From Azospirillum lipoferum (lineage in GTDB: Bacteria > Pseudomonadota > Alphaproteobacteria > Azospirillales > Azospirillaceae): a stretch of 64,000 nucleotides of DNA. A program made the position numbers and the translations under genes. Under the pieces are notes generated by a model that saw nothing but the letters and a program-made list of their open reading frames with translations, searched no databases and was not told the origin of the DNA. The stretch lies in NCBI RefSeq assembly GCF_024170005.1, contig NZ_JALJXJ010000005.1, positions 1 to 64,000 on the forward strand. Reading direction: 5' to 3'. Below, in pieces: positions 62,805-64,000 of this stretch (position 1 is the first letter of the stretch; each line of letters begins with the position of its first letter).

Positions 62805-64000
62805 TCAGCCGAGCGTCACCTCCGCACAGAGGCCGCCAGTACGCCGATTCCGCAGGGTGAGCGACCCGCCGATCGCCAGCGCCAGTTGATAGGCGATGGC
62901 CAGCCCCAGGCCGGTTCCTCCGGAATCGCGGTTGCGGGACTGTTCCAGCCGGTAGAAGGGCTGGAGGACGGCGGTGAGCTGATGCTCCGGAATGCCGGGG
63001 CCGGTGTCGCGAACCGCGATACCGATGCGGCCTGCACCATCCCGGGTCACCGTGATCTCGGCCTCTCCGGCGAATTTCAGGGCATTGTCGATCAGGTTGG
63101 TCAGGATGCGGCGCAGTGCGTGCGGCCGGGTGGTCAGGACCGCACCGGAGAGCCCGTGGACGGTCACCGGCTTGCCCATGTCCTGATAGTCGAAGGCGAG
63201 GCTTTCGACGAAGGACCCGACATCGATGCGGGCCGGAGTTTCGACATCGCCATGAGCGCTGCGCGCATAGGCCACCCCTTCGCGCACCAGCCGTTCGATC
63301 TGCGACAGATCCCGCAGCAGCCGCTCCTTCTCCGGGCTGTCCTCCGCCATCTCGACCCGCAGCGCCATGCGGGTGATTGGCGTTTGCAGGTCGTGGGAGA
63401 TGGCGGCGAGGATCCGCACGCGCTCCTCAAGATAATGGGCGATCCTGTCCCGCATGGCGTTGAAGGCGGTCGCGGCATAGGCGACCTCGCTCGGCCCGTC
63501 CTCCGCCAGCCGTGCCGACGTGCCGCCGGGATCGAGCGTCTCGGCAGCCTTGGCGAAGCGCGCCAGCGGGCGGATCGCCTGCCGCACGGCAAGCCAGGTG
63601 CAGAGGACCAGCAGCACGAGCTGGCCAGCCAGCAGTAGGGGGAGCCAGGTGGCGAGCGGCATGAGCGCCGGTGTCACGTCGATCGTCACCGGCGAGCCGT
63701 CGCGAAGCGTGACATGGGCCTGGAGATGCGGGCGGTCACCCGGAATGGTCTCGACCACCACCGGGAAGCCGGGGCCGGCACCACCGTTGATGGCGCGGGC
63801 GATCTCCGTACTGCGGCTGCCCAAGTCCGGTACACCCGGCAGGCCGGGACCGAGCTCATAACGGTAGGTGCGCCGCTCCAATACCGCCAGCCAGCGGCCG
63901 CGCTCGTCCGGCGGCAGGCGGTCGAGCAGGGCAACGGAGGTCGCCACATCCTGCTCCAGCGTGCTGAGCATCATCGCCTTGGCGGCACTGGTGCGCTCCA
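62805..64000 (-). CDS. Sensor histidine kinase, partial at window edge
   Basis: The frame runs off the window; at least 398 residues are present. The visible N-terminal part is a periplasmic domain (VATSVALLDRLPPDERGRWL), then one membrane segment (LPLLLAGQLVLLVLCTWLAV), HAMP (RQAIRPLARFAKAAETLDPG), HisKA with the phospho-acceptor in AAISHDLQTPITRMAL, and HATPase with ILTNLIDNALKFAG, DTGPGIPE and GTGLGLAIAYQLA. It is an EnvZ/OmpR-type kinase; its response regulator should lie just outside. Ends nine bases from the convergent TetR stop. Confidence 0.88.
   Translation of the reverse strand, partial: ERTSAAKAMMLSTLEQDVATSVALLDRLPPDERGRWLAVLERRTYRYELGPGLPGVPDLGSRSTEIARAINGGAGPGFPVVVETIPGDRPHLQAHVTLRDGSPVTIDVTPALMPLATWLPLLLAGQLVLLVLCTWLAVRQAIRPLARFAKAAETLDPGGTSARLAEDGPSEVAYAATAFNAMRDRIAHYLEERVRILAAISHDLQTPITRMALRVEMAEDSPEKERLLRDLSQIERLVREGVAYARSAHGDVETPARIDVGSFVESLAFDYQDMGKPVTVHGLSGAVLTTRPHALRRILTNLIDNALKFAGEAEITVTRDGAGRIGIAVRDTGPGIPEHQLTAVLQPFYRLEQSRNRDSGGTGLGLAIAYQLALAIGGSLTLRNRRTGGLCAEVTLG

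Overview
The window is GC-rich, tightly packed accessory DNA from an alphaproteobacterium. A Rhodospirillales genus such as Azospirillum, on a secondary replicon, is my inference from the protein style and gene content; no rRNA, tRNA or replication gene is present to confirm it. It contains almost nothing but catabolic modules, each with its own transporter and regulator, separated by whole or broken insertion sequences (IS6 family mostly, with IS110 and IS3 scraps).

Layout. 1-2490: IS debris around a GntR regulator and an M20 amidohydrolase. 2521-10074: a taurine module (TauABC uptake, aminotransferase, IsfD-type sulfoacetaldehyde reductase, TauE/SafE-family exporter, divergent TauR), which reads as nitrogen scavenging from taurine with isethionate as waste. 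10074-15115: an intact IS6 element, a Tat-exported deacetylase-like protein, a LysR/SDR divergent pair, a deleted SDR and a dead IS6 transposase. 15128-25261: a GntR regulator, PrpE, and a five-gene operon (class III CoA-transferase, enoyl-CoA hydratase, methylmalonate/malonate semialdehyde dehydrogenase, GMC alcohol dehydrogenase, AcuI) that matches acrylate/3-hydroxypropionate catabolism. 25473-38043: a short-chain amide module: amidase, a small unknown protein, AmiC sensor, AmiR antiterminator, an intrinsic terminator, a five-gene Liv/Urt-type ABC transporter, aliphatic amidase AmiE, and a NorQ/NorD-like AAA+/VWA pair. Together 15-38 kb can be read as amide (for example acrylamide or propionamide) uptake, hydrolysis to the acid, CoA activation and oxidation.

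38515-49170: a TetR regulator, more IS scraps, then an Amadori-compound (fructosyl-amine) module with LacI regulator, FAD oxidoreductase, PotD-PotABC-type transporter, FrlC-like epimerase, FrlD-like kinase and FrlB-like deglycase; four near-identical palindromes in two pairs mark its promoters. 49398-58190: an opine-type module with an OccR/NocR-like LysR regulator, HisJQMP-type transporter, three-subunit opine/hydroxyproline-type dehydrogenase, RidA and an enolase-superfamily enzyme. 58317-59122: a second copy of the IS6 element in the same orientation, with a nonsense codon. 59160-64000: Tat-exported alpha/beta hydrolase, ABC-F ATPase, TetR regulator with a perfect palindromic operator, and a histidine kinase cut by the window edge.

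The most interesting points are the junction of the amide and acrylate modules, the NorQ/NorD-like pair inside an amide operon, the probable AmiR antitermination site, and the LacI operator set that defines the Amadori regulon.
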